In this document: one piece after another, positions 1-6,321 of the stretch
How the letters are laid out: each line of letters begins with the position of its first letter
How positions within the stretch are numbered: position 1 is the first letter of the stretch
Assembly (NCBI RefSeq): GCF_024758505.1
Contig: NZ_CP077970.1
Span: forward strand, 5,208,001 to 5,272,000
Direction of reading: 5' to 3'
From: Bradyrhizobium arachidis
GTDB taxonomy: Bacteria > Pseudomonadota > Alphaproteobacteria > Rhizobiales > Xanthobacteraceae
DNA length: 64,000 nt
Notes under the pieces: model-generated
What the model saw: the letters and a program-made list of their open reading frames with translations, nothing else
The model's database searches: none
What the model was told of the DNA's origin: nothing
Made by a program: the position numbers and the translations under genes

Positions 1-65
1 TCCAGGTTCTCGATCCGCTCGACGAACGAACGAATTTTTCCGCCGGGAATGGTGATGTCAGTCAT
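1..65 (-). CDS. GapR/DUF2312 family protein, N-terminal part only
   Basis: Read leftwards from the ATG at 65-63, the 21 visible residues (MTDITIPGGK then IRSFVERIENLE) match the N-terminal helix of the DUF2312 family. Its best-known member, Caulobacter GapR, binds overtwisted DNA ahead of forks and polymerases. The rest of the gene lies outside the window, so only the start is supported. An AAAGAGG sequence (on the minus strand) precedes the ATG and fits a ribosome binding site. Confidence 0.7.
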   Translation of the reverse strand, partial: MTDITIPGGKIRSFVERIENL

Positions 66-258
66 GGTGCCTCTTTGTTGAATGAGGCCATGAAAATGAC
101 CGCAAACGAATGACCAATGTGTTAACCGACGGGTCCCGCACAGCATGTGGGAACCCGGCGCGCCGAGACGAGCGAGGGCGGAAGCGATACTCATCAAATT
201 CGGTCAGGTGATGGGTTTCGCAAGGGCTCAACCCACCCTGCCCACTCGCACACGCCGC

Positions 259-1053
259 ATGCCAAGAAAAAGCAAGCTCCTCCCTCGCCTTCGCAGCTTC
301 CGGCGGGTCGCGCGGTGGGCGCGAAAAAAGCTCGCGCGGGCACCGCGGATGGTTCGGATCGTCGGCAGCGTGGCGATCCTGCTTGCGGTCGCAGCGCTTC
401 TGAACATCGTCTATCAAGTGATCCGCAAGCCGACTGAGCTGTTTGTCCTTGTCGGCAACGCCCTCGACAAGGAGCCGGCCGAGAACTGGCGGCATTACGG
501 GCCGCTCTTCCGCAAGCTTTCCACCGCTACGATCACGCCCGAATTGCTGGCCGCGCTGGCGCAGGTCGAGAGTTCAGGCAATCCGGTCGCGCGCACCTAC
601 TGGCGCTGGCGATTGAGCCTCAATCCCTTCGCGATCTACCGGCCCGCCTCCAGCGCCGTCGGCCTCTACCAGATGACCGATCCAGCCTACGCCGAGGCCG
701 CGCGGTTCTGTGTCCGCAGCAACACGGTCACGGAGACCGGCTGCGGATTCACCAGTCTCTACATCCGCGCGATCCCGAGCCACGCCATCGAGCTGGCATC
801 GGTGTACCTGGACCGCAATGTGGCTGATGTTCTCACCCGCGCGGGCGACCTAAAGGCAAGCGCGCAGCAGAAGCAGGATCTGGCCGCGTTCATCCATCTC
901 TGCGGCGCGGGTCCCGCCACAGCCTACGCACGCCGTCACTTTCAGATGATGGCCGGCGAGCGGTGCGGCGATCACCTCGTCGCAAGCTATGTCTTCAGGG
1001 TCAACGCGATGAAGCGGCAATTTCAGCGCCTTGCCGCGGATGACGGCAATTAG
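259..1053 (+). CDS. Membrane-anchored transglycosylase-SLT-like protein
   Basis: The 264-residue product has a very basic N-terminus, one membrane helix at about residues 34-53, and a periplasmic domain whose AQVESSGNP segment (Glu104) and later GLYQMTDPAY resemble the catalytic Glu and core of soluble lytic transglycosylases. It would cleave or bind peptidoglycan outside the inner membrane. The frame is open upstream to 145. The ATG at 259 was preferred because it directly precedes the basic, membrane-anchor region; an ATG at 211 is also possible and has a slightly better AGG upstream. The region 205-240 looks like a degenerate intergenic repeat, which favours the later start. Activity is inferred only. 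Confidence 0.7.
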   Translation: MPRKSKLLPRLRSFRRVARWARKKLARAPRMVRIVGSVAILLAVAALLNIVYQVIRKPTELFVLVGNALDKEPAENWRHYGPLFRKLSTATITPELLAALAQVESSGNPVARTYWRWRLSLNPFAIYRPASSAVGLYQMTDPAYAEAARFCVRSNTVTETGCGFTSLYIRAIPSHAIELASVYLDRNVADVLTRAGDLKASAQQKQDLAAFIHLCGAGPATAYARRHFQMMAGERCGDHLVASYVFRVNAMKRQFQRLAADDGN

Positions 1054-1056
1054 CTC

Positions 1057-1116
1057 GTAGGGTGGGTTACCCCGCGGCTGCGCGAAGCGCAGTCCGCTCG
1101 GCGCAACCCACCCTAC
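1057..1116. repeat. Palindromic intergenic repeat (GTAGGGTGGGTT family)
   Basis: GTAGGGTGGGTT opens the element and AACCCACCCTAC closes it, so the ends form a 12-bp inverted repeat around a GC-rich centre. It fills the gap between the convergent genes at 259-1053 and 1122-1418 and could form a hairpin at both 3' ends. A half copy sharing the right side lies at 3816-3841. Confidence 0.75.
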
Positions 1117-1121
1117 GGACT

Positions 1122-1418
1122 TCAGTACCCTGACTTCGTGCTCGAGCCGGTGGTCGGCTTCGTGCTCGCGCCGGTGGTTTGACCTGGAGCGTAACCGGAC
1201 GCGCCGGGGCTGGTCTTCTTCGACGCCTTCGCGTGCTGCTTCTTATGTCCGGGAGCGTAGCTGGAAGCTCCCGGCTCGCCTTTCTTGGAACCCGTTTGCT
1301 GCATGTCCTGACGCTGCATCTCCTGACCTGGCGCCTTGCTCGACACACCCTGAGCGAACACGGCTGGTGCTGTAGCCATGACGACGGCAGCAGAGAGCGC
1401 AATGACCATTGCTTTCAT
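1122..1418 (-). CDS. Small secreted APG-repeat protein, probable general-stress gene
   Basis: The 98-residue product starts MKAMVIALSAAVVMA and has a clear signal peptide ending near VFAQ. The mature part is low-complexity, rich in Lys, Ser, Gly and Gln, with repeated APGH/APGQ and SGY/SSY units, so it is probably disordered in the periplasm. The start is fixed by GGAGGAC just upstream of the ATG and by the signal peptide. An upstream GGAAC-N17-CGTT motif at 1471-1446 places it under an EcfG-type sigma factor. The function is not known. Confidence 0.75.
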   Translation of the reverse strand: MKAMVIALSAAVVMATAPAVFAQGVSSKAPGQEMQRQDMQQTGSKKGEPGASSYAPGHKKQHAKASKKTSPGASGYAPGQTTGASTKPTTGSSTKSGY

Positions 1419-1445
1419 GTCGTCCTCCGATGAGCCCCTCATTGC

Positions 1446-1471
1446 AACGAAGTGAACCCAACGCCCGTTCC
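1446..1471 (-). promoter_or_regulatory. EcfG-type general stress response promoter
   Basis: On the minus strand GGAAC (1471-1467) is followed after 17 bases by CGTT (1449-1446). This matches the alphaproteobacterial EcfG consensus GGAAC-N16/17-CGTT. A start about six bases downstream would give a leader of roughly 20 bases containing the ribosome binding site of the secreted protein starting at 1418. The motif match is direct; use by EcfG is inferred. Confidence 0.65.
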
Positions 1472-1512
1472 TCGGGGGCCCATGCGGAAAACCGTTCTGC
1501 ATCTGACTCTGC

Positions 1513-1531
1513 TTCGTTCTCAAAGAACGAA
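1513..1531. promoter_or_regulatory. Perfect 19-bp inverted repeat (8-3-8)
   Basis: TTCGTTCT-CAA-AGAACGAA is a perfect palindrome with a 3-base spacer, about 42 bp upstream of the EcfG-type -35 element. It is long enough for a dimeric regulator but matches no operator I recognise. It could also be a short hairpin from an upstream transcript. Confidence 0.4.
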
Positions 1532-1832
1532 TCGGAATCGCGCAAATCAGCCATGGACACGTCTTAACGTTCCATTTCTCGCTGAGGATTTGAATGAGCT
1601 TGGCCGTATCCGCCCACGCGAATATTGGCGGGTCACACCTTCGGCTGATTAGCGCAGCCTAACCCACCTCTTTCGCTTCCGCGTACAGACAGCGCGTGGA
1701 ATGGGTGGCGCGATGCCCATCAGCGCTGTGCACGCCGATGGGTTTCGCGACAGATCACCCTTCCCACAAGCTGTCATTCCCCAAGAGACCCGACCAAGAG
1801 ACCCGACCGTCTTGGGGCTGCAGTTCCCGATA
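1532..1832. other. Intergenic stretch without a supported gene
   Basis: No reading frame here has a convincing start, ribosome binding site and protein-like composition. It contains a tandem 13-bp direct repeat (AAGAGACCCGACC twice, near 1786-1811) and a fragment resembling the GATGGGTTTCGC part of a repeat also seen near 208 and 3555. It lies at the 3' side of the coiled-coil gene 1833-2327. Confidence 0.5.
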
Positions 1833-2327
1833 CTATGCGCGTTCTATCTCGAGCGCGCGTTCTACCTCTATCTCTTGCTCCGCAAACTCCGGGCTGGGAG
1901 TCTCGCCTACCGAGACTTCCGCCATTCGGCGCTTGACCTCTTCACATGTCTTGCGGACGTCTTCGGTGAATACCGCGCATTCTTCGATGCGCTTGAAGAT
2001 CTTCCGTCCCTCTTCACGATACCCCGCCGCCGTTTCGCGCATGAAGGCAATCGCATCATGGACCTGGGCCGTCAGCGCCTCGCACTTTTTCGCGGCGTCG
2101 ATCAACTCGGTGCCCATGGCCTCGATCTCTTTTGCAGCGGACTCATAGTCGCGAATGACCGCCTCTGCACTGAGCGCACCGACGCGCGTCACCCCCGCGG
2201 TGTGCTCGACGTAGTCAGGCAGAGCAATGGACGCGATGGAACTTCCCGGGCGTACCGAACTAATGTCCGCCTCGAGTTGAACCAGGTTCACTCCTTCGCG
2301 TCTGCGCAATTGTTCAACACTTGCCAT
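1833..2327 (-). CDS. Hypothetical coiled-coil protein
   Basis: The 164-residue product (MASVEQLRRREGVNL...) is mostly charged helix from about residue 60 onward, with heptad-like spacing and a Glu-rich C-terminus (EQEIEVERALEIERA). No signal peptide or membrane helix is visible. The ATG at 2327 was chosen because GAGG lies 7-10 bases upstream; the frame is open a further 12 codons. I do not recognise the family. A cytoplasmic coiled-coil role is the most that can be said. Confidence 0.7.
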   Translation of the reverse strand: MASVEQLRRREGVNLVQLEADISSVRPGSSIASIALPDYVEHTAGVTRVGALSAEAVIRDYESAAKEIEAMGTELIDAAKKCEALTAQVHDAIAFMRETAAGYREEGRKIFKRIEECAVFTEDVRKTCEEVKRRMAEVSVGETPSPEFAEQEIEVERALEIERA

Positions 2328-2660
2328 TGAATTGATCCTCCCAATACGCACCCAGAACCCCAAACGGCGTTGAGTGTATTACGGGGGTAAGCGGTGTTCT
2401 AACCCGTTGTGTCCTTGACAGTCTCAACTTTGCCATTTTTTCCCAATCGCTGACGCAGCACGCAGCGATGATGGACGTCATAAGCGCTCAACCTTCTGGT
2501 TGCGGTTCGCGAAGCTGGCAGGTTTCGCAACAATTCGACCCCGCCGGGCTCCCACGGCGCGCGAGCCCGGGCCGGCAAATGCCGGGGAACCAATGGTCGC
2601 GCAACGTCTTGAGATATGCCGCTTCCATTATGGACGGCTCAGACCCGTTGAGAGGCGAAA
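2328..2660. other. Divergent intergenic region
   Basis: This 333-bp gap separates the divergent genes 1833-2327 and 2661-2894. No gene is supported. A TTGACA at about 2416-2421 on the plus strand could be a -35 element, but no good -10 is seen. The stretch near 2495-2545 contains imperfect inverted repeats based on TTGCG/CGCAA. Confidence 0.4.
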
Positions 2661-2894
2661 ATGGTCCTGATGATGGGCCTTGGCGCGCTGCTCATCCTGG
2701 GCGGACTCCTCTACACGGCACGCGCCACCATATGGCGGGGACCGCTGAGCGGCCGGGATTCCTCCCAGCCGGTTCGTGGCACGCTTGAGCCGCCCCGGCG
2801 CGGCGTGGGCTTCCTCGGGTGGGAAGCAAATTGGCCGGGCGTTCTGCTGATGGCCCTCGGCGCAGTTCTCATGGCGGCCGGCGCCACCCTGTAG
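2661..2894 (+). CDS. Small two-helix membrane protein
   Basis: The 77-residue product has hydrophobic helices at about residues 2-20 (MGLGALLILGGLLY) and 58-76 (WPGVLLMALGAVLMAAGA) joined by a basic, Pro-rich loop. GAGAGG upstream of the ATG supports the start. It is convergent with the gene at 2921. I do not recognise a family with a known function. Confidence 0.7.
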   Translation: MVLMMGLGALLILGGLLYTARATIWRGPLSGRDSSQPVRGTLEPPRRGVGFLGWEANWPGVLLMALGAVLMAAGATL

Positions 2895-2920
2895 GCACAC
2901 CCTACGCGCTGCTGCGAGAG

Positions 2921-3118
2921 CTAGCCGGTTTTCTTGGTCCGCAGCGCTTCGTGCGGGTGTCGACGATCGCCGCGTCGATTCGACTTGCGAACGTAGGTGA
3001 CGAGCGCCTCGGGGTTTTCAATCTTGATCTTGAGGGCCGCGACCAATGCGTCCTCGGCTTCGATTGTGAGCGCCTTGGCGCGCATGCCGAGCTTCAATCC
3101 GACGGTATATGATGTCAT
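2921..3118 (-). CDS. Small hypothetical protein
   Basis: The 65-residue product (MTSYTVGLKLGMRAK...) has a conserved-looking middle with alternating hydrophobic and acidic residues and a basic tail (HPHEALRTKKTG). The ATG at 3118 has GAGGAG ten bases upstream. It starts 44 bp after the stop of 3163-3453 on the same strand with no obvious promoter between, so the two are probably cotranscribed. Function unknown. Confidence 0.65.
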   Translation of the reverse strand: MTSYTVGLKLGMRAKALTIEAEDALVAALKIKIENPEALVTYVRKSNRRGDRRHPHEALRTKKTG

Positions 3119-3162
3119 GGCAGGCTCCTCGATCCGCGCCGCAAGACAAGACCGGATCACGG

Positions 3163-3453
3163 CTATTCTATCAGCATCGGCGACCCGAGTTCATCGAAGC
3201 GAAAGAGCTGAAAGACCCGCTGACCGTTGAAGTCGAGGACTCGCAGATCATCAGTCTCGTGCAGATTGCTTTCGACCGCTTGAAAATGCCCGCCATAGCG
3301 TTGTCTGGCGAGCGACAAGGGAACCTCGAACGCGACGAATTTTCCGATCCCCTTCTGCCTGAGCACCTCAAGCAGCTTCTGATCGTGCGAGGACTCGTGC
3401 GACGTGAGAATGAGCAGCGGACCGCTCGCCGTGAGCAGCAAGAGCGATTTCAT
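3163..3453 (-). CDS. Conserved hypothetical protein
   Basis: The 96-residue product begins MKSLLLLTASGPLLILTSH and looks like a compact alpha/beta fold rather than a secreted protein; FVAFEVPLSLARQRYGGHF and the C-terminal VFQLFRFDELGSPM are its most structured parts. GGAGGATCC lies just before the ATG at 3453. The same frame extends upstream without a good start. Probably the first gene of a two-gene unit with 2921-3118. Function unknown. Confidence 0.65.
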   Translation of the reverse strand: MKSLLLLTASGPLLILTSHESSHDQKLLEVLRQKGIGKFVAFEVPLSLARQRYGGHFQAVESNLHETDDLRVLDFNGQRVFQLFRFDELGSPMLIE

Positions 3454-3615
3454 CGGATCCTCCTTCGCTGGTCGGACCGAACTTTCGCGTCTTGTCCAGT
3501 TTAGCCCGCAGAAGGGGTAGAGCGAAGCGAAACCCATCGACTGCTGCCGCGAACATGACGGGTTTCGCAAGGGCCCTCCCCGTCCTACAGTCGCTCCCAG
3601 AATGCGCGGAGCAGC

Positions 3616-3795
3616 ATGGCCATGAACGGAAATCGGTACTACGGCGTCCGAGTCGAGGGCGCGAAATACGGCGTGGGCTTTGGCTCCGCGCTCGCGATCG
3701 CGATCTCCTACACCAACAACCATTCGATCCTGTGGGCGATCATTCACGGCATCTTTGGCTGGCTCTACGTGATCTATGTCGCGCTGTTCGGGTGA
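3616..3795 (+). CDS. Small Gly-rich membrane-associated protein
   Basis: This short gene encodes 59 residues starting MAMNGNRYYGVRVEGAKYG. A polar, Tyr/Gly-rich start is followed by hydrophobic stretches (FGSALAIAISY and ILWAIIHGIFGWLYVIYVAL) that would form one or two membrane segments. GGAG sits seven bases before the ATG; an internal ATG at 3622 is an alternative. Codons end mostly in G or C. I do not know a function. Confidence 0.65.
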   Translation: MAMNGNRYYGVRVEGAKYGVGFGSALAIAISYTNNHSILWAIIHGIFGWLYVIYVALFG

Positions 3796-3815
3796 CGACG
3801 TCAGCACGTAAGCAC

Positions 3816-3841
3816 AGTCCGCTCGGCGTAACCCACCCTAC
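3816..3841. repeat. Half copy of the GTAGGGTGGGTT repeat
   Basis: AGTCCGCTCGGCGTAACCC followed by ACCCTAC matches the right half of the repeat at 1057-1116 with one base changed. The left half is missing, so this is a remnant. Confidence 0.7.
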
Positions 3842-3854
3842 GCAGCACCACAGC

Positions 3855-3880
3855 AAAAAGCCCGCGACGAGGTCGCGGGC
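3855..3880 (-). terminator. Intrinsic terminator, probably bidirectional
   Basis: GCCCGCGAC (3860-3868) pairs with GTCGCGGGC (3872-3880) around a 3-base loop. On the minus strand the stem is followed by a run of five T (the AAAAA at 3855-3859 on plus). It lies between the ends of the convergent genes 3616-3795 and 3912-4172 and best serves the minus-strand gene. Confidence 0.75.
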
Positions 3881-3911
3881 TTCCTGCGATTTCAGCGATG
3901 GCGTCGAGCGT

Positions 3912-4172
3912 TCAACGCACCTGGCCGATAGTGCGGCCTGCCGATGCGGTCGCCCTCGCGCGCGGCGTCAGCACGCTGACCTGATGGGGGGTGGCGGACA
4001 CGGCCGCGACCTGCGTTTGCTGTTCGACATGCGCGGCGCCGAGCACGGCGACCTGGGCTTGCGAGATCGGCAGCGCGTTCGCCTCGAAGGTCGGCATTTC
4101 AGCGGCAAAGCCTGATGTCGCGCCGGCCATGGCGATTACGGCGGCTGCGATGGTTAACGAGATAGTCTTCAC
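3912..4172 (-). CDS. Secreted small protein, paralogue A
   Basis: The 86-residue product starts at a GTG (VKTISLTIAAAVIAMAG) with GAGGAGA at ideal spacing, has a signal peptide ending near GFAAE, and then carries MPTFEANALPISQAQVAVLG. The gene at 5782-6051 encodes the same motif with a GTG-AAG start, so both starts support each other. The short mature chain ends in a basic, Arg/Ala-rich tail. Function unknown. A perfect palindrome lies about 72-90 bp upstream. Confidence 0.75.
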   Translation of the reverse strand: MKTISLTIAAAVIAMAGATSGFAAEMPTFEANALPISQAQVAVLGAAHVEQQTQVAAVSATPHQVSVLTPRARATASAGRTIGQVR

Positions 4173-4243
4173 ACCGATTCTCCTCAGTAGCAGGTGGAGA
4201 CCGAGAGGTAGGTTCCTTTGCTGCGTTGCGGTAGTATCGTCTG

Positions 4244-4262
4244 CTGCATTGCAACAATGCAG
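4244..4262. promoter_or_regulatory. Perfect 19-bp inverted repeat upstream of paralogue A
   Basis: CTGCATTG-CAA-CAATGCAG has 8-base arms and a 3-base spacer. Its position 72-90 bp before the GTG at 4172 suits an operator or activator site. I do not recognise the binding protein. The other flanking gene, at 4398, is farther away on the other side. Confidence 0.45.
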
Positions 4263-4397
4263 ATTTGCTGTCAGGACAGGCCCGACGATTTGTTCGGCCA
4301 CAATGATTTGGGGCACGACTCCTGATCCTTTCAGCTTCTGCGCGCGGATCCCCACGCGAGCCGCCCGGCTCTTAAGCCAATGACGACGAGGTCTTTG

Positions 4398-4748
4398 ATG
4401 AACGACGTGCAAAAATGCCCGAAATGCGGCTCCGAACATGCCTATAGGGATCGCGACCTCTGGGTCTGCCCGGAATGCGCGCATGAATGGAGCGCGACTG
4501 GCGAAGCAGCCACGGACTCGGCGGACGACACGGCCGTGCGCGACGCCAACGGCAATTTGCTTGCCGACGGCGACAGCGTCATCGTGATCAAGGATCTCAA
4601 GGTCAAGGGCTCGTCGTCGGTCGTCAAGGGCGGCACCAAGGTCCGGAACATCCGCCTGCAGGAGGCGACCGACGGCCACAACATCGCCTGCAAGATCGAC
4701 GGCATTGGCGCGATGAATTTGAAATCGGAGTTCGTGAGGAAGGCGTGA
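4398..4748 (+). CDS. phnA: PhnA/YjdM-type zinc-ribbon protein
   Basis: The 116-residue product has an N-terminal zinc ribbon (CPKC at Cys7/Cys10, CPEC at Cys24/Cys27) followed by the PhnA C-terminal domain with [16 protein letters not shown] and [13 protein letters not shown]. Length and layout match E. coli YjdM (PhnA), historically linked to phosphonate genes but not needed for phosphonate use. The ATG at 4398 has GAGG at good spacing and gives the usual family length; an in-frame ATG at 4380 would add six residues. No phosphonate genes are nearby, so a direct role in that pathway is unlikely. Confidence 0.85.
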   Translation: MNDVQKCPKCGSEHAYRDRDLWVCPECAHEWSATGEAATDSADDTAVRDANGNLLADGDSVIVIKDLKVKGSSSVVKGGTKVRNIRLQEATDGHNIACKIDGIGAMNLKSEFVRKA

Positions 4749-4758
4749 GCCACTTTGG

Positions 4759-4830
4759 GCATGATCTCCGCGCAAACGCGTTTCGCGTTTGTCGCGAGGG
4801 AATACCGCTGCGCACTTTTCCGGATCATGC
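4759..4830. repeat. 72-bp palindromic-ended repeat, copy 1
   Basis: The element begins GCATGATC and ends GATCATGC. A second copy in inverse orientation at 33253-33324 is the same length and differs at only two positions by my alignment. Both lie just downstream of a gene. It resembles an abundant intergenic repeat class of rhizobia. Confidence 0.8.
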
Positions 4831-4955
4831 TCCAGCCGGGATCCCTCTTCCAAATCTCAACACATGACCGTCACCCCGGCGACAAGACGCAACCGCGATT
4901 CCAGCGCAAACACGGCTGAGGCTCGGCGCACAGCCCAAAATGGGGAACAATTGCA

Positions 4956-5636
4956 ATGTTGAGTACGGACGCAACCAAGTCGATGGGAAAATCGGGGCAA
5001 CGGAAGGGCAAGAAAAAGTCCGGGCAGCGGGCAAAATCCGGCCAGCAACAAGCGACCGGGCAAGCGACCGGGCAAGAAACCAAGCAAGAAACCAGGCAAG
5101 AAACCGGACAAGAGACCAGGCACGAGACCGCAAAGGACGAACTCCAGGCCGCCCCGACGGAGACCGGCCGGGAGAGTGTCGAAGAGATCGTTCAGGAGAT
5201 TGCCCAGGAGATCCACAAGATCGGCCAAGAGGCTGGCCAAGAAACCGGCCAAGACATCAGCGCGCCGATCGCGCCGGCTGAGGACATTCCGGCTGAAGCT
5301 TCCGCGATGGATCCGCCAGCGGGCGCGCTGGTCGTCTCAGCCGGCATCGCTCCGGTCAGTCCTCAAACCGTCGCGGATGCCTATGCCGACTACACCAGAA
5401 AGTCGCTCGAGCATATCTGGTCGTTCTTCGGCAGGTTGGCCGCTGCGCGGTCGCCAGCTGAAGCCTTCGAGCTTCAGATGCAGTTCGCGAAGGAGGCATG
5501 CGAAACTTTCGTCGCGGAGTCGCAGAAGATCAACGATCTGCAAGCCGAATTGGCCAGACAGCGTGTCATGAATTTCGAGGGCTTCGTTGCCAAGGTCACC
5601 CAGACCACATTCGAGCTGCGCGCGACACGTCATTAG
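4956..5636 (+). CDS. Phasin-family protein with low-complexity N-terminal region
   Basis: The 226-residue product has two parts. Residues about 1-60 are a basic then Gln/Glu/Thr/Gly-rich region with QETKQETRQETGQET repeats. Residues about 135-226 form a helical phasin-like domain (ADAYADYTRKSLEHIWSFF, AFELQMQFAKEACETF) ending ATQTTFE-like sequence. Phasins coat polyhydroxybutyrate granules and act as storage-granule amphipathic proteins. The DNA of the first part is a 12-bp minisatellite. No strong ribosome binding site is seen (GGGGAA upstream), so the start could be later. Confidence 0.75.
   Translation: MLSTDATKSMGKSGQRKGKKKSGQRAKSGQQQATGQATGQETKQETRQETGQETRHETAKDELQAAPTETGRESVEEIVQEIAQEIHKIGQEAGQETGQDISAPIAPAEDIPAEASAMDPPAGALVVSAGIAPVSPQTVADAYADYTRKSLEHIWSFFGRLAAARSPAEAFELQMQFAKEACETFVAESQKINDLQAELARQRVMNFEGFVAKVTQTTFELRATRH
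5050..5129 (+). repeat. 12-bp minisatellite inside the phasin gene
   Basis: About six to seven units related to AAGAAACCAGGC lie in tandem and encode repeating Q-E-T-(R/K/G) or Q-A-T-G. A shorter related block (GGCCAAGA plus four bases, three units) occurs near 5222-5257. The unit length is a multiple of three, so copy-number change keeps the frame. Confidence 0.75.
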
Positions 5637-5660
5637 GGCGTAACAAGCGTGACGAGCGTA

Positions 5661-5774
5661 GCCCGGACGAGCGAAGCGATATCCGGGATTCTTGCCGCGT
5701 GGATGGACCGACCCGGATTTCGCGGAGCCTGCCATCGGGCGCGCATTCGCGCGACCCGTTGGCTCCATCCGGGC
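5661..5774. repeat. REP-like palindrome carrying a 42-bp insert module
   Basis: GCCCGGACGAGCGAAGCGAT opens the element and CATCCGGGC closes it. The right arm is interrupted after TTTCGC by a module at 5724-5765 that starts GGAGCCTGCCATCGGGC and ends CCCGTTGGCTC. Nearly the same module interrupts a different palindrome at 8194-8236. Confidence 0.75.
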
Positions 5775-5781
5775 AACTCAC

Positions 5782-6051
5782 TCAGTTGGCCGCCCGTACG
5801 TCGTTGCGGCCTGCCGCTGCGGTCGCCGTCAGCTTCGGCCGCAGCTTCAGGACTCTCACCTGATGCGGCGACGGTGCAGTGATCGAGACCTGCGATTGCC
5901 GGACATGCGCCGCTCCCAAGACGGCGACCTGAACAGACGAGATCGGCAGCCCGTTCGCTTCATAGGTCGGCAACTCCGCGGCAAGGCCTGTGGCCGCGCT
6001 GGCGATCGAAATCGCGGCGGTGGCCGCGATAATCGGTGACATCTTCTTCAC
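5782..6051 (-). CDS. Secreted small protein, paralogue B
   Basis: The 89-residue product (GTG start, VKKMSPIIAATAAISIASA) has a signal peptide ending near GLAAE followed by LPTYEANGLPISSVQVAVLG, the same core as the gene at 3912-4172. GGGAGA precedes the GTG by six bases. The mature chain has an SPHQVRVLKL segment that matches TPHQVSVLTP in the paralogue. Function unknown. The two copies flank the phnA and phasin genes. Confidence 0.75.
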   Translation of the reverse strand: MKKMSPIIAATAAISIASAATGLAAELPTYEANGLPISSVQVAVLGAAHVRQSQVSITAPSPHQVRVLKLRPKLTATAAAGRNDVRAAN

Positions 6052-6114
6052 GGCAATTCTCCCAAATTGGATCTGAAGAGCCGGACCTATGCATCCGCGC
6101 CGCGCCGTCAATGA

Positions 6115-6127
6115 GATGATTATCATC
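6115..6127. promoter_or_regulatory. 13-bp palindrome, Fur-like in appearance
   Basis: GATGAT-T-ATCATC lies 64-76 bp upstream of the GTG of paralogue B in an AT-rich patch. It looks like part of a Fur-family box, but Bradyrhizobium Fur sites are atypical, so the assignment is weak. Confidence 0.35.
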
Positions 6128-6321
6128 ATATAAAAACAAGATCGTGATCGACCTTCACGCAGAGGATTTATTTCGCTCCTGTACGCAGGATTGAATCCAG
6201 ATTCTAAAATCCCCTGCGGGCGTAGAATGATCCTGCCGTCATGTGCCAACAATCGCTTGCGCGAAGCGGTGGAACCGCGCTCCAGATCCCGTCACTTCTT
6301 TATGAGCGACCGTTGCCCGTC

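Noticed and set aside
4398..4748. Part of a phosphonate-use operon
   Set aside because: No other phn genes nearby; PhnA homologues are usually independent of phosphonate breakdown.
5050..5129. CRISPR-like direct repeats
   Set aside because: Units are 12 bp with no spacers, lie within an open reading frame and encode a repeating peptide.
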